IMG/VR virus record: IMGVR_UViG_3300010368_000038
Coordinates: 1 to 35,742 of that record
DNA: 35,742 nucleotides
From: a virus
Strand: one strand, 5' to 3'
Each line of letters starts with the position of its first letter. The first letter of the stretch is position 1. Of the stretch, positions 17,480 through 24,976 are shown in pieces. The notes below the pieces were generated by a model that was not told the DNA's origin, ran no database searches, and saw only the letters and a list, made by a program, of their open reading frames with translations. The translations under genes and the position numbers were made by a program.

Positions 17480-19726
17480 ATGAACAAGTTAACACAGTAC
17501 CTTGTTGAAGGTATCTTAAAGGAAGTTGGAGAAGGGATCACTGTAATGCTTCCAGGAGGATTCAAACCTCCACACGAAGGTCATTATCAGCTAGCAAAAG
17601 GGTATGCTGACATGTCACAAGTTAAGGAAGTTGTAATTCTCATCGGACCAAAGGATCGAGACGGAATCACAGTTGACGATAGTGAGAAGATTTGGGATAT
17701 GTTGATCGGTGGTGATAGAAATATCAGAGTGCAAAGATCAAAATACCCAAGCCCACTACTAACAGCATATAAGTATATTGAAGATGAAGCGCAGCAAGGA
17801 GAAGCCTATGCGCTTGGATCGAGTAGTAAGGGTAGCGATTACGATCGTATTCGAGGGTTTGTTGATCAACACCAGAAAGATGGTAAGTATCACAAACCAG
17901 GAGTATCAGTAGTAGAACTTCCATTAGAACGATCAAAGCCAATCATATACAAAGGACGTACAGACGATGAGAATGGTAAGCCAATGAGTGCATCTCAGTT
18001 GAGAGCAGATCTAGCAGCTAACGATTTTGAAAACTTTAAGACAAATTACCCAAGCATAAAATCTCCACAACAGCTTCAAACGATCTTTGATACGCTTATA
18101 AAAAAAAAGATGAGCGAGGATGGAGCGGGTCTCTCCCAATCTACTTTGGATGAAGTAGTTTTACGTAAACATTTTGAAGCTTTTAAAGATCTTAAAAGCA
18201 AATTTGATGCATTTATCGATAAACTAAAACAAGAAAACAGAGAAACCAAGCAAGCTTTTCGGAAATTAGTAAATGCAATAAAGACTGGAAAAAGATTAGA
18301 TAAATCAGAAAAGAAAGAGATCGGTGATCAAATGAAAGATGTCCTCAAGCTAGCAGGCATCACCGCAGCTTCTGTAATGCCTGGAGGAGTAATATACCTA
18401 TTGCTGGCAAGAGTACCAGCCCTCAAAAAACACATGACACCATCAGCTTTCTTAGCTGAAGGTCGCATTCCACTAAACGAAGGAGGAGCAGCTGGACACA
18501 TGGCACATCCATACGAGGATATGGATATGACGTTTGATGACATCGAAGATATGATTGATGCAGCTCTATCTGGTAAAATTGAGTATGCTCAAGAGAAGCT
18601 AGACGGTCAAAACCTTATGATGACCTATAAGGATGGACAGCCTTTAGCAGCAAGAAGAAAGACTCAACTCAGAAATGCATCCGAAACAGCTTTTACAAAA
18701 ACGGAGTTTGAAAAGGTAAACGAAAAGTACCCAGACAACATAAAGCTATCTTTCAACGAAGCTTTTGCTGATATGGGAAAGGCAATGGAGAAGTTGTCTC
18801 CAGCAGAGAAGGAGGAGTTTTTTGGAAACGGTACTAAGTATGTAAACTTTGAAATACTGCATCCTGCAAGTGCAAATGCAGTTGCTTATGGTGTTACCGA
18901 ACTACGTCTTCACAACATACAAGAGTATGATGAAAATGGAAATGTAAAAGGAACAGATATACAAGCAGCAAAAAAATTAGATCAAGCTCTTAAACAAGTT
19001 GAAGCGGAAAGTCAAGATACCTACGATATAAAATCAACTGACCTTTTAAGTTTAAAACAAACTAAAGATTACGAAAAACAGAAAGAAGAGCTGCTCAAAG
19101 ATCTTAACAACGTTAGAAGTAGATATCAGCTCGCTAAAGGAGATAAGTTAGGATTATATTTTCAAAACTTTTGGTCTAATTTTATCAAGAACAATGCCAA
19201 AACATACAAATACGATATACCAGACAACGTACTGCAAAACCTTATAAACAGATGGGCTTTTGGAGTAAAAGACCCGCCAATACCACAACTAAAAAAAGAA
19301 ATAGACAATCCAGAGTTTAGTGATTGGGTTACGACTTTTGACAAAGGTGGTAATGTTAAAGATCAGAAGAAGATAGCAGTAGAACCAGTTTCTGATATAT
19401 TTTTAAAGTTAGGTGTGTTTGTATTAGAAAGTATGGAAGGATTAATCGCAATCAATCCAAACGATATAGTAGCAAACACAAAAAAAGAATTAGCGTCTGC
19501 CATTGAGCAAATCAAACAGCAAGCTAAAAATGGCAAAATACAAGACGATGATGCTCCACTGCGTTTTTTAAGATCAGAACTCAAAAGAATTGAAAAAGCA
19601 GGAGGATTTGAAAAGATTGTTCCAACAGAGGGTGTCGTGTTTAAACACAAAGACAAAATATATAAACTCACTGGAACATTTGCACCAGTCAACCAAATCA
19701 TAGGATACATTAAATTCGGAAGATAA
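17480..19726 (+). CDS. Nucleotidyltransferase + LETM1-like + nucleic-acid-ligase-like fusion, probable capsid cargo
   Basis: This 748-residue mosaic has four parts. Residues 1-20 form a leader with YLVE|G and ILKE|V, like prohead-protease sites. Residues 21-200 are an HxGH cytidylyltransferase/NMNAT-like domain (GGFKPPHEGH at 26-35; MSASQLR at 169-175 as the second nucleotide-binding motif). Residues 225-325 form a helical segment with a hydrophobic stretch and VMPGG...PSAF, resembling the LETM1 family. Residues 340-748 resemble a covalent nucleotidyltransferase ligase: motif I KLDG (373-376), a YVNFEIL strand (454-460), motif IV EGVVFK (717-722) and motif V IYKLTG (727-732). Two consecutive sites, FLAE|G and PLNE|G (about 325-335), lie exactly at the LETM1/ligase border. 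Substrates are not known; NAD synthesis or repair and RNA or DNA sealing are possibilities from the families. I see no broken motif. Confidence 0.7.
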   Translation: MNKLTQYLVEGILKEVGEGITVMLPGGFKPPHEGHYQLAKGYADMSQVKEVVILIGPKDRDGITVDDSEKIWDMLIGGDRNIRVQRSKYPSPLLTAYKYIEDEAQQGEAYALGSSSKGSDYDRIRGFVDQHQKDGKYHKPGVSVVELPLERSKPIIYKGRTDDENGKPMSASQLRADLAANDFENFKTNYPSIKSPQQLQTIFDTLIKKKMSEDGAGLSQSTLDEVVLRKHFEAFKDLKSKFDAFIDKLKQENRETKQAFRKLVNAIKTGKRLDKSEKKEIGDQMKDVLKLAGITAASVMPGGVIYLLLARVPALKKHMTPSAFLAEGRIPLNEGGAAGHMAHPYEDMDMTFDDIEDMIDAALSGKIEYAQEKLDGQNLMMTYKDGQPLAARRKTQLRNASETAFTKTEFEKVNEKYPDNIKLSFNEAFADMGKAMEKLSPAEKEEFFGNGTKYVNFEILHPASANAVAYGVTELRLHNIQEYDENGNVKGTDIQAAKKLDQALKQVEAESQDTYDIKSTDLLSLKQTKDYEKQKEELLKDLNNVRSRYQLAKGDKLGLYFQNFWSNFIKNNAKTYKYDIPDNVLQNLINRWAFGVKDPPIPQLKKEIDNPEFSDWVTTFDKGGNVKDQKKIAVEPVSDIFLKLGVFVLESMEGLIAINPNDIVANTKKELASAIEQIKQQAKNGKIQDDDAPLRFLRSELKRIEKAGGFEKIVPTEGVVFKHKDKIYKLTGTFAPVNQIIGYIKFGR

Positions 19727-20022
19727 TGAAATTGAAACCACTATTAGAGAAAAAAGAAGCAATTGCAACGTCACCAAATACAAACATGACATTGCATTAC
19801 GATCCTCAGTTTACTGAGGTTGGAGAAGAAGGTAAGCCTGAGTTTAGCTTTACAATTACAATGTCATCTGTAGGTGGTAAGGAGTTTTACAGAGTGGTTG
19901 CAAGTAAAGAAGAGGAAAAGAAATTAGCCGAGGCTGTGAAGCTTGAGCTTCGAAGAGCTTTAAGGAAGTTTGACAAACGAGTTGAAGGAATCTTAGAGCA
20001 GTACAACATAAAAACAAGATAA
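19726..20022 (+). CDS. Small hypothetical protein with protease-like leader
   Basis: The protein has 98 residues; its ATG overlaps the preceding stop (TAATG). The N-terminus MKLKPLLEKKEA has the short amphipathic form of capsid-targeting leaders, with a possible cut after LLE. The body is a beta strand region (FSFTITMS) followed by a charged helix (EEEKKLAEAVKLELRRALRK). There are no recognised domains, signal or membrane segment. Tight coupling to the upstream fusion suggests a shared role or shared packaging; this is inference. Confidence 0.55.
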   Translation: MKLKPLLEKKEAIATSPNTNMTLHYDPQFTEVGEEGKPEFSFTITMSSVGGKEFYRVVASKEEEKKLAEAVKLELRRALRKFDKRVEGILEQYNIKTR

Positions 20023-20038
20023 AAAATAAAGGTTATGA
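20022..20038 (+). promoter_or_regulatory. Translation leader identical to one 15.7 kb away
   Basis: AAAAATAAAGGTTATGA spans the start codon at 20035 and is repeated exactly at 35723-35739 around another start. AAAGG lies only two bases from ATG, too close for a standard Shine-Dalgarno contact, so an A-rich Bacteroidetes-type initiation signal is more likely. Confidence 0.45.
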
Positions 20039-20514
20039 GTAAGCGAATTAAACGCAAAGAGGGTGACGTTTGGGAAGAAAAAGGAAAAACTTGGACAATT
20101 AAAGACGGCATCAAACAAACAGTTACAAAGTTTACAGAGGCACGAAAGTCGTTTTTAACACCACTTAGTTGTCCAGAGTGCGGAAAATCGATGAAGAGTC
20201 ATTGGGACGTAAAATTCTGGAAAACTCACAGAACTTGTTGGGATTGTGTGATCAAAGCAGAGCATGAAATCAGAACACAAGGGAGGTGGGCAGAATACGA
20301 ACAAGCAAAGGTGTCAGCTAACGCAGCTGCTTTCTTAAAGGAGGTCAGAGAAACGTTAGAGGAGTATGCAGGCAGCAGTAAGGAAGATACTTACGTGACT
20401 GAAAAGGGTAAAGTTGAAAAATGGAGTAATCCAGACAACAAAGTTATTCGTCAGTATATCGATACAGAGATTGAAAAGTTAGAAGAAAAGGTAAAAAAGC
20501 TAAACGAGCGATGA
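20035..20514 (+). CDS. Zinc-ribbon-like small protein
   Basis: The protein has 159 residues. An N-terminal basic region (MSKRIKRKEGDVWEEKGKTW) is followed by a possible four-cysteine zinc site: CPEC near residue 46-49 and CWDC about 24 residues later. The C-terminal half is a charged helix ending in IEKLEEKVKKLNER. It overlaps the next gene by four bases (ATGA). It may bind nucleic acid or protein. Function is not recognised. It lacks the L-x-E leader seen in its neighbours, so it may not be cargo. Confidence 0.55.
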   Translation: MSKRIKRKEGDVWEEKGKTWTIKDGIKQTVTKFTEARKSFLTPLSCPECGKSMKSHWDVKFWKTHRTCWDCVIKAEHEIRTQGRWAEYEQAKVSANAAAFLKEVRETLEEYAGSSKEDTYVTEKGKVEKWSNPDNKVIRQYIDTEIEKLEEKVKKLNER

Positions 20515-20969
20515 ACGAAGAGTCAAAGGGGTTATGGCACAATATTAGAGCTAAGCGAGCTAGAGGTGAGAAACCAGCACGCAAAGGATCTAAAGCGTAC
20601 AAAGATGCGGTAAAAGCTGCAAAGAAAATCAACGCTGAAGAAACCGTATTGTATCGCAGCGAATCTCTTCGATTAGAGATTGTGGAGCATTTAGAACCGG
20701 TAGTGTTCCAGGAAGCAGTATATAATGGACGTAAAGTAGAGCTTAATAAAATCATGCGTGGTGATGTTAAGAAATTCAAAGTTTATGTCAATGCTGGATC
20801 TAAAACAGCTGATGGTGAAATTAAAGCAAAGAAAGTTAATTTCGGTCAGAAAGGAATGAAGATCAAGAAAAGCAATCCTGAGAGACGTAAGTCATTTAGA
20901 GCTAGACATAACTGCGATAATCCAGGACCGAAAACATCCGCCAGATACTGGTCTTGCCGAAAATGGTAG
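20511..20969 (+). CDS. Conserved phage protein with Cys/Arg-rich C-terminal module
   Basis: The protein has 152 residues in two parts. Residues 1-40 carry the basic segment GLWHNIRAKRARGEKPARKG. The C-terminal 65 residues run from KVYVNAG through KKVNFGQKGMKIKK to RRKSFRARHNCDNPGPK and RYWSCRKW. I recall this tail sequence from many marine phage genomes, where it occurs in structural or uncharacterised proteins, often after other domains. The two Cys and one His could bind a metal. The protein is very basic, which suits contact with packaged DNA. Neighbours suggest a head-associated role. It ends at the stop just before a TATTTATA motif. Confidence 0.6.
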   Translation: MNEESKGLWHNIRAKRARGEKPARKGSKAYKDAVKAAKKINAEETVLYRSESLRLEIVEHLEPVVFQEAVYNGRKVELNKIMRGDVKKFKVYVNAGSKTADGEIKAKKVNFGQKGMKIKKSNPERRKSFRARHNCDNPGPKTSARYWSCRKW

Positions 20970-20977
20970 TATTTATA
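20970..20977 (+). promoter_or_regulatory. TATTTATA motif, candidate late promoter
   Basis: GTAGTATTTATATAAAAC begins at the stop codon of the preceding gene and lies 19 bases ahead of the ATG at 20997. It is the only non-coding signal in this 27-base gap. Confidence 0.5.
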
Positions 20978-20996
20978 TAAAACAATAAAATTTAAC

Positions 20997-21926
20997 ATGA
21001 ATAGCGTATACAAACAATTACTGCAAGCAAAAGGCTTGCTAACTGAGGATTTTGAAAAGGATGCTAAGGACATTATGGGCAATGACCTTGCTGGGGCAGT
21101 ATCAGCATTAAAGACTAAAGCTAGTGATAAAGAATTTCAATCGGGTGCTACAGCTGGTCAAGAGGATGGATCAGACAACGATGAAAAGGTAACATCAAAC
21201 GAGACACCAATCCCTGCAACTAAAATGTTTCCAACTCAAAAGGAAATTGGATTTGGAAACAGCTTAGAAGATCTTGTAAAAGATAAGTATGAGCAGATTG
21301 ACAACGCCTTCACAAACCCAGTAAAGATGTCATCTCCAGACGGAAAGCTACCAATTCTTGCAGCTGATATAGGAGGAGAGATAGCCATACTCGATGGACA
21401 CCATAGATGGTCATTATGCTTTATGATTAATCCAGACGCAGAGATGTCATGCGATGTTTTGAAAGGTGACTTTGACACTGCAGAAGACGCTCTTAAAGCA
21501 ATGCAGTTTGCAATCGCAGCAAAAGCTGGAAAGGTTGTGACTAAAAACTTTGAAGGAAAAGATTTGATGTCAGTATCAACCGAAGAAGTTGAAAAGTATG
21601 TAGAAGAGAATATTGTACGATCAGCTGTTGCAAAATTTGCTAAATATAAACCAGAGATACTATCAAAAGCTGGAATCAAAAAGCCTAATAAGGAGAGAGA
21701 CTTGGATGATACAAAAATTAAAAAAGCTATTGCACGTTACATAGGAGTATCGCATAAAAAGATCAAAGCGATGGTAGGACCTTATACAAGAACCATCATG
21801 CCACAAGCTGGTGCCTCAGGTACTTCACAGGATGATGTAAACAAAGCATTAGCTCAAGGAGATATCAACTTTAACGAACCATACCTAAAGGAAGCATTGC
21901 AAAAAAGAGCTGGAATAATAAAATAA
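20997..21926 (+). CDS. ParB/sulfiredoxin-like protein, probable capsid cargo
   Basis: The protein has 309 residues. The leader MNSVYKQLLQAKGLLTED has an LLTE|D site at 14-17, resembling the prohead-protease cut in the major capsid protein. Residues about 80-160 form a ParB/Srx-type domain: KLPILAADIGGEIAILDGHH with the diagnostic DGHHRW at 133-138. In this superfamily DGHHR binds a nucleotide phosphate; members act as CTP switches, nucleases or sulfiredoxins. The C-terminal half is helical and basic (IKKAIARYIGVSHKKIKAMV). The region between leader and domain is acidic and probably disordered. It is the first gene after a promoter-like motif and is followed two bases later by another leader-bearing gene. 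The biochemical activity cannot be decided from sequence. Confidence 0.65.
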   Translation: MNSVYKQLLQAKGLLTEDFEKDAKDIMGNDLAGAVSALKTKASDKEFQSGATAGQEDGSDNDEKVTSNETPIPATKMFPTQKEIGFGNSLEDLVKDKYEQIDNAFTNPVKMSSPDGKLPILAADIGGEIAILDGHHRWSLCFMINPDAEMSCDVLKGDFDTAEDALKAMQFAIAAKAGKVVTKNFEGKDLMSVSTEEVEKYVEENIVRSAVAKFAKYKPEILSKAGIKKPNKERDLDDTKIKKAIARYIGVSHKKIKAMVGPYTRTIMPQAGASGTSQDDVNKALAQGDINFNEPYLKEALQKRAGIIK

Positions 21927-21928
21927 CT

Positions 21929-22327
21929 ATGAAACTAAGAGACTTAATACCACTAAAAGAAGCGCAAGACGATCAATTGTGTATGGAGTACTTTCGTAAA
22001 TTTGGAGAGTGTTGTAATTACAATGCTGTCTTCGATTACGTAGGAATAAAAGATGATACAGAAATTTACACAGCCGATCTTACCAATTTTGGTGATTTGA
22101 GCTTAGTAGTAGCAAAAGCTTACATTGTAGCTAAGGTGACTAAGAAACATGCAATGTTTGGTTTAGTATATGTGTTGAATGGGCTTGCGAAATTAGACGC
22201 TACAATTTGCCGTATTAAACGTACGGAAAAGGATGGACACGTAAATTTAGAAGCAATTATGTTTGACAGCGAAGACACAAAAAACTTCAGTGGTAACGAT
22301 GTTAAATTCAAAAACGTGATCAAATGA
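21929..22327 (+). CDS. Small hypothetical protein with PLKE|A leader
   Basis: The protein has 132 residues. MKLRDLIPLKEAQDD fits a short capsid-targeting leader, with a predicted cut after PLKE leaving an Ala-start body of about 120 residues. The body contains three closely spaced cysteines (C18, C28 and C29 region) and mixed alpha/beta sequence. No family recognised. It overlaps the next gene by four bases (ATGA), so it is part of a tightly coupled set. Confidence 0.55.
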   Translation: MKLRDLIPLKEAQDDQLCMEYFRKFGECCNYNAVFDYVGIKDDTEIYTADLTNFGDLSLVVAKAYIVAKVTKKHAMFGLVYVLNGLAKLDATICRIKRTEKDGHVNLEAIMFDSEDTKNFSGNDVKFKNVIK

Positions 22328-22716
22328 AGAGAACAAAAAAACAACTCCAAGAAGAGGCGGCAAGATTATTAATCCGTAAGTATGTTCGTGAGATGTTGAA
22401 AGAGGGTGCTGGAGGAGCACCTGAAGCAGAGGAAGAAGAGGCAGCTGCTGATGCATCCACTGAACCTGAAACAGAAGATGAACCTGCAGACGAACCAAAG
22501 AAGCCTGAGCCAGAAGAAGCTCAAGATGAACCTGGACTAGAAGAGGAGTTAGCAGAGTTGACTGATTCATATATTAAGAAACTTAAAAATGCACAAGCAG
22601 CAGTTGATCAAAGTGATGTGATTGAAATCATGGCACAACTGATGGACAGCTTTGGCTATGGAAACCAAGACAAGCTGACAGTATTACAGGGTGTTAAAGA
22701 AATGACTATACGATGA
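22324..22716 (+). CDS. Acidic Glu/Pro-rich small protein with MLKE|G leader
   Basis: The protein has 130 residues. Residues 1-28 form a basic amphipathic helix (KRTKKQLQEEAARLLIRKYV), ending at MLKE|G, a good match to the site in the major capsid protein (LLKE|G). Residues 30-75 are an acidic, Pro-rich, probably disordered tract, and residues 80-130 form a short helical domain. A basic leader, acidic linker and small globular end resemble an internal head protein or scaffold-associated protein. No enzyme motif. Coupled by ATGA overlaps on both sides. Confidence 0.55.
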   Translation: MKRTKKQLQEEAARLLIRKYVREMLKEGAGGAPEAEEEEAAADASTEPETEDEPADEPKKPEPEEAQDEPGLEEELAELTDSYIKKLKNAQAAVDQSDVIEIMAQLMDSFGYGNQDKLTVLQGVKEMTIR

Positions 22717-24254
22717 GCAAACTTAACAAACTTATAGAGAATGGCGTTAAGTCTTTGATGGTTAGAAATCTTGAAGAAAAAGCTGTATCAAAAAACCAAC
22801 AGCAGTTTATGGGGATGGTGCATGCTTACAAGAAAGGTGAAATGAAAGATGCACCAGCCAGTGTTAAAAAAGCTGCAAAAGGAATGACTAAAAAAGCAGC
22901 TAAGGATTTCGCAAGCACAAAGCATAAAGGATTACCAACGAGAGTAGATGAAAGTGTTGTTGGTGACATCCTAATCATAGCAGATGAGAACAACACCTAT
23001 GAGAAATTCACAGCAGAATTAATCAAACAGAAATATATCATGCCAGATGAGCTAGAAGATCCAGAAACTGAAAAAGAACTTCGTGCAATGTATGATGGCG
23101 TTAAGGATGGTAGCTCTATTAATGAAGCACTAGCACCAACTAACAATCTAAAAAGCAAAATGCCTGATCACGTTAAAGGATGGGCTAAATGGGTTGCACA
23201 GCACTCAAACGGTGAATGGTGGTATTATGATTCAATACCTCGTTTAGTACCAGGCACTGGATGGAAAAACAACGATAGAGATGGTTATCAGTTTGGTAGC
23301 GGTATAAAGACAGCACCACAGGGTTGGGAAAAGTCTAGTCAAGAATTGAAAGAAAACAAGATGATCAAAGAGTACACGGACAAGAACTTCTCAGGAAGAG
23401 AGTTAATAAATAAAGTCAACTCAAAAAAGCCAGATGCAGAAGGAGCTAAATTTATTGAGGAGTTCTTTCCTAATGGATTTAAGAGTCAACAAAAAGCAGT
23501 CCAAGCTTTGAGAGCGAGTGATGCAAGCCCTATCAAAAAGAGAATGGGACAATATGCTCCAATGTTTGTGCACGTACAATTCCATGAATTTACTGATCAG
23601 GCTGGTGAGAAATATGGAGTTCATCAAACACAATACTACAACTCCAACTTCAAGGATAAGCCGGGAGGAGAAAATTTTAATCCAAGTGTTACTGAGCTAT
23701 ACATCTACAAGCGAAAAGATCCAAACAACCCATCACCACAAGCTCAAAAAGACCAAGCAATCGGAACAATACTTGTTAAGACGGATGAGTATATAAAAGA
23801 TCTTGAGCTACTAAGACGTGGAGGGCAATTAGGTCAGCGTGTAAGCGAATCAACCAAAGAAAACAAGATGAACACAAAAACAGAGTCAATCGTAAAGCGA
23901 TTAAAGGAAGATACCGAATACCAAAAATTCTTCAAGTCAGCAATGGACAAGTTTGGTGTGAAATCTCCAAAAGAGTTGAGCGATAAGAAAAAGAAAGAGT
24001 TTTTCAACTACGTAGATAAAAACTACAAAGCGAAGAGCGAAGTTAAAATAACAGAAGAATACTTTCCAGCCCATGCACAGGACTCAGCTGAATTAAAGAA
24101 AGCAAAAGCAGCATTAGCAAATTGGTTTAATAATATCAAATCAGGAGACGTATCAATGCGAACTAAGGTACAACAGCTTGATGTTTTGAGCGACCTTATT
24201 GATGATTATGCTTACGAATACGCTCAAGATTGGGCAAGCGGCAACATGATTTAA
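22713..24254 (+). CDS. Mosaic protein with DUF3008 segment, possible polyprotein
   Basis: The protein has 513 residues in apparent modules. Residues 1-27 are a leader (LNKLIENGVKSLMVRNLEEK). Residues 28-75 match DUF3008, seen as QQFMGMVHAYKKGE then KGMTKKAAKDFASTKHKGLP. Residues 76-135 may include a short helical domain ending in SSINE|A. Residues 140-215 are Trp-rich (WAKWVAQHSNGEWWYYDS). Residues 220-385 form an alpha/beta domain I do not recognise. A C-terminal module of about 45 residues (EYQKFFKSAMDKFGVKSPKE...KEFFNYVD) is of a type I recall as a short phage-protein repeat. ELKE|NKM and RLKE|DTE lie at two module borders, and the string KENKM occurs twice. Processing by the prohead protease into several internal peptides is plausible but unproven. 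Confidence 0.6.
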   Translation: MSKLNKLIENGVKSLMVRNLEEKAVSKNQQQFMGMVHAYKKGEMKDAPASVKKAAKGMTKKAAKDFASTKHKGLPTRVDESVVGDILIIADENNTYEKFTAELIKQKYIMPDELEDPETEKELRAMYDGVKDGSSINEALAPTNNLKSKMPDHVKGWAKWVAQHSNGEWWYYDSIPRLVPGTGWKNNDRDGYQFGSGIKTAPQGWEKSSQELKENKMIKEYTDKNFSGRELINKVNSKKPDAEGAKFIEEFFPNGFKSQQKAVQALRASDASPIKKRMGQYAPMFVHVQFHEFTDQAGEKYGVHQTQYYNSNFKDKPGGENFNPSVTELYIYKRKDPNNPSPQAQKDQAIGTILVKTDEYIKDLELLRRGGQLGQRVSESTKENKMNTKTESIVKRLKEDTEYQKFFKSAMDKFGVKSPKELSDKKKKEFFNYVDKNYKAKSEVKITEEYFPAHAQDSAELKKAKAALANWFNNIKSGDVSMRTKVQQLDVLSDLIDDYAYEYAQDWASGNMI

Positions 24255-24273
24255 ACACATAAAGCATTAAGTT

Positions 24274-24624
24274 ATGACTATAAACAGATACCATATTATC
24301 GGGCTTGCGTTGTACACAGCGTTAATCGTAACACTCACCTATTTATTATTAAGACCTAACACCAATGTGAATGGGCTATCAACACAAGATCAAAAATATG
24401 TGGATAGTCTAAACATACGCATTGGAGAACTGGAAGGTCAGCAAAAAGTGAGTGACAGCTTAATAGCTAATTACAAAAAGGATATAGAAGTATTGGATCA
24501 TAAAATTGATTCAACTAAAAACAAAGTTATACAAATACGCAAGGATTATGAAGGCAAAATTAAAGATATTAGTAGGTACACTCCTACTCAGCTCGATAAC
24601 TTTTTCACAGACAGATACAAGTAA
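24274..24624 (+). CDS. Membrane-anchored coiled-coil protein, i-spanin-like
   Basis: The protein has 116 residues. One N-terminal transmembrane helix (about 8-27, IIGLALYTALIVTLTYLLL) with few preceding residues suggests an N-in, C-periplasmic orientation. A long charged coiled coil follows (residues 45-100), ending in YTPTQLDNFFTDRYK. This is the layout of Rz-type inner-membrane spanins. The next gene starts inside it in another frame (77-base overlap), as for Rz/Rz1 pairs. No endolysin or holin is seen nearby. Spanin function is inferred from topology and overlap. Confidence 0.55.
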   Translation: MTINRYHIIGLALYTALIVTLTYLLLRPNTNVNGLSTQDQKYVDSLNIRIGELEGQQKVSDSLIANYKKDIEVLDHKIDSTKNKVIQIRKDYEGKIKDISRYTPTQLDNFFTDRYK

Positions 24625-24976
24625 TCAATTAAGCAAAGACTCTACTGTATGTTTACCAGCTAGCATTGCTAGGCAGGTAGCGGCAGATTTGGTTTCCTAT
24701 GATTTGTGCAAGGAAGAGCTAACTAGCACTGAACAGCTTAACAAGCTACTGAATGAAAAAAATGAACAGCTATCGAAGGCATTTCTTGAAAAGGAGAAAC
24801 AGTATGACCTGTGCAAAGTTGAAGTTGATTTGCTTAAGGAGAAAAGCGACGTATATGAGCAGGCTGCTATTGATCTAGCAAATAAGAATCGTAAATTAAA
24901 AAACACATCTATTGTATTAGGAACGACTACCGGAGTATCTGTGTTATTGGTAGTACTATTATCGATATTGAAATAA
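24548..24976 (+). CDS. Exported coiled-coil protein overlapping the upstream gene, spanin partner candidate
   Basis: I place the start at ATG 24548 (142 residues), because it opens directly with a signal peptide: MKAKLKILVGTLLLSSITFS then Q, a cleavage region typical of Flavobacteriia. A TTG 42 bases upstream would add a basic stretch and is less likely. The mature part is a Glu/Lys-rich coiled coil with paired cysteines (YDLCKEEL, then YDLCKVEV). A C-terminal hydrophobic helix (TSIVLGTTTGVSVLLVVLLS) could anchor it in the inner membrane. There is no lipobox, so it is not a classical o-spanin. Its stop overlaps the terminase start by one base. Confidence 0.55.
   Translation: MKAKLKILVGTLLLSSITFSQTDTSNQLSKDSTVCLPASIARQVAADLVSYDLCKEELTSTEQLNKLLNEKNEQLSKAFLEKEKQYDLCKVEVDLLKEKSDVYEQAAIDLANKNRKLKNTSIVLGTTTGVSVLLVVLLSILK

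Noticed and set aside
17480-17960. Complete NAD salvage pathway
   Set aside because: Only an NMNAT-like domain is visible; no NadV, Nudix or pyrophosphate-transfer partner occurs in the window, so a pathway call is not supported.
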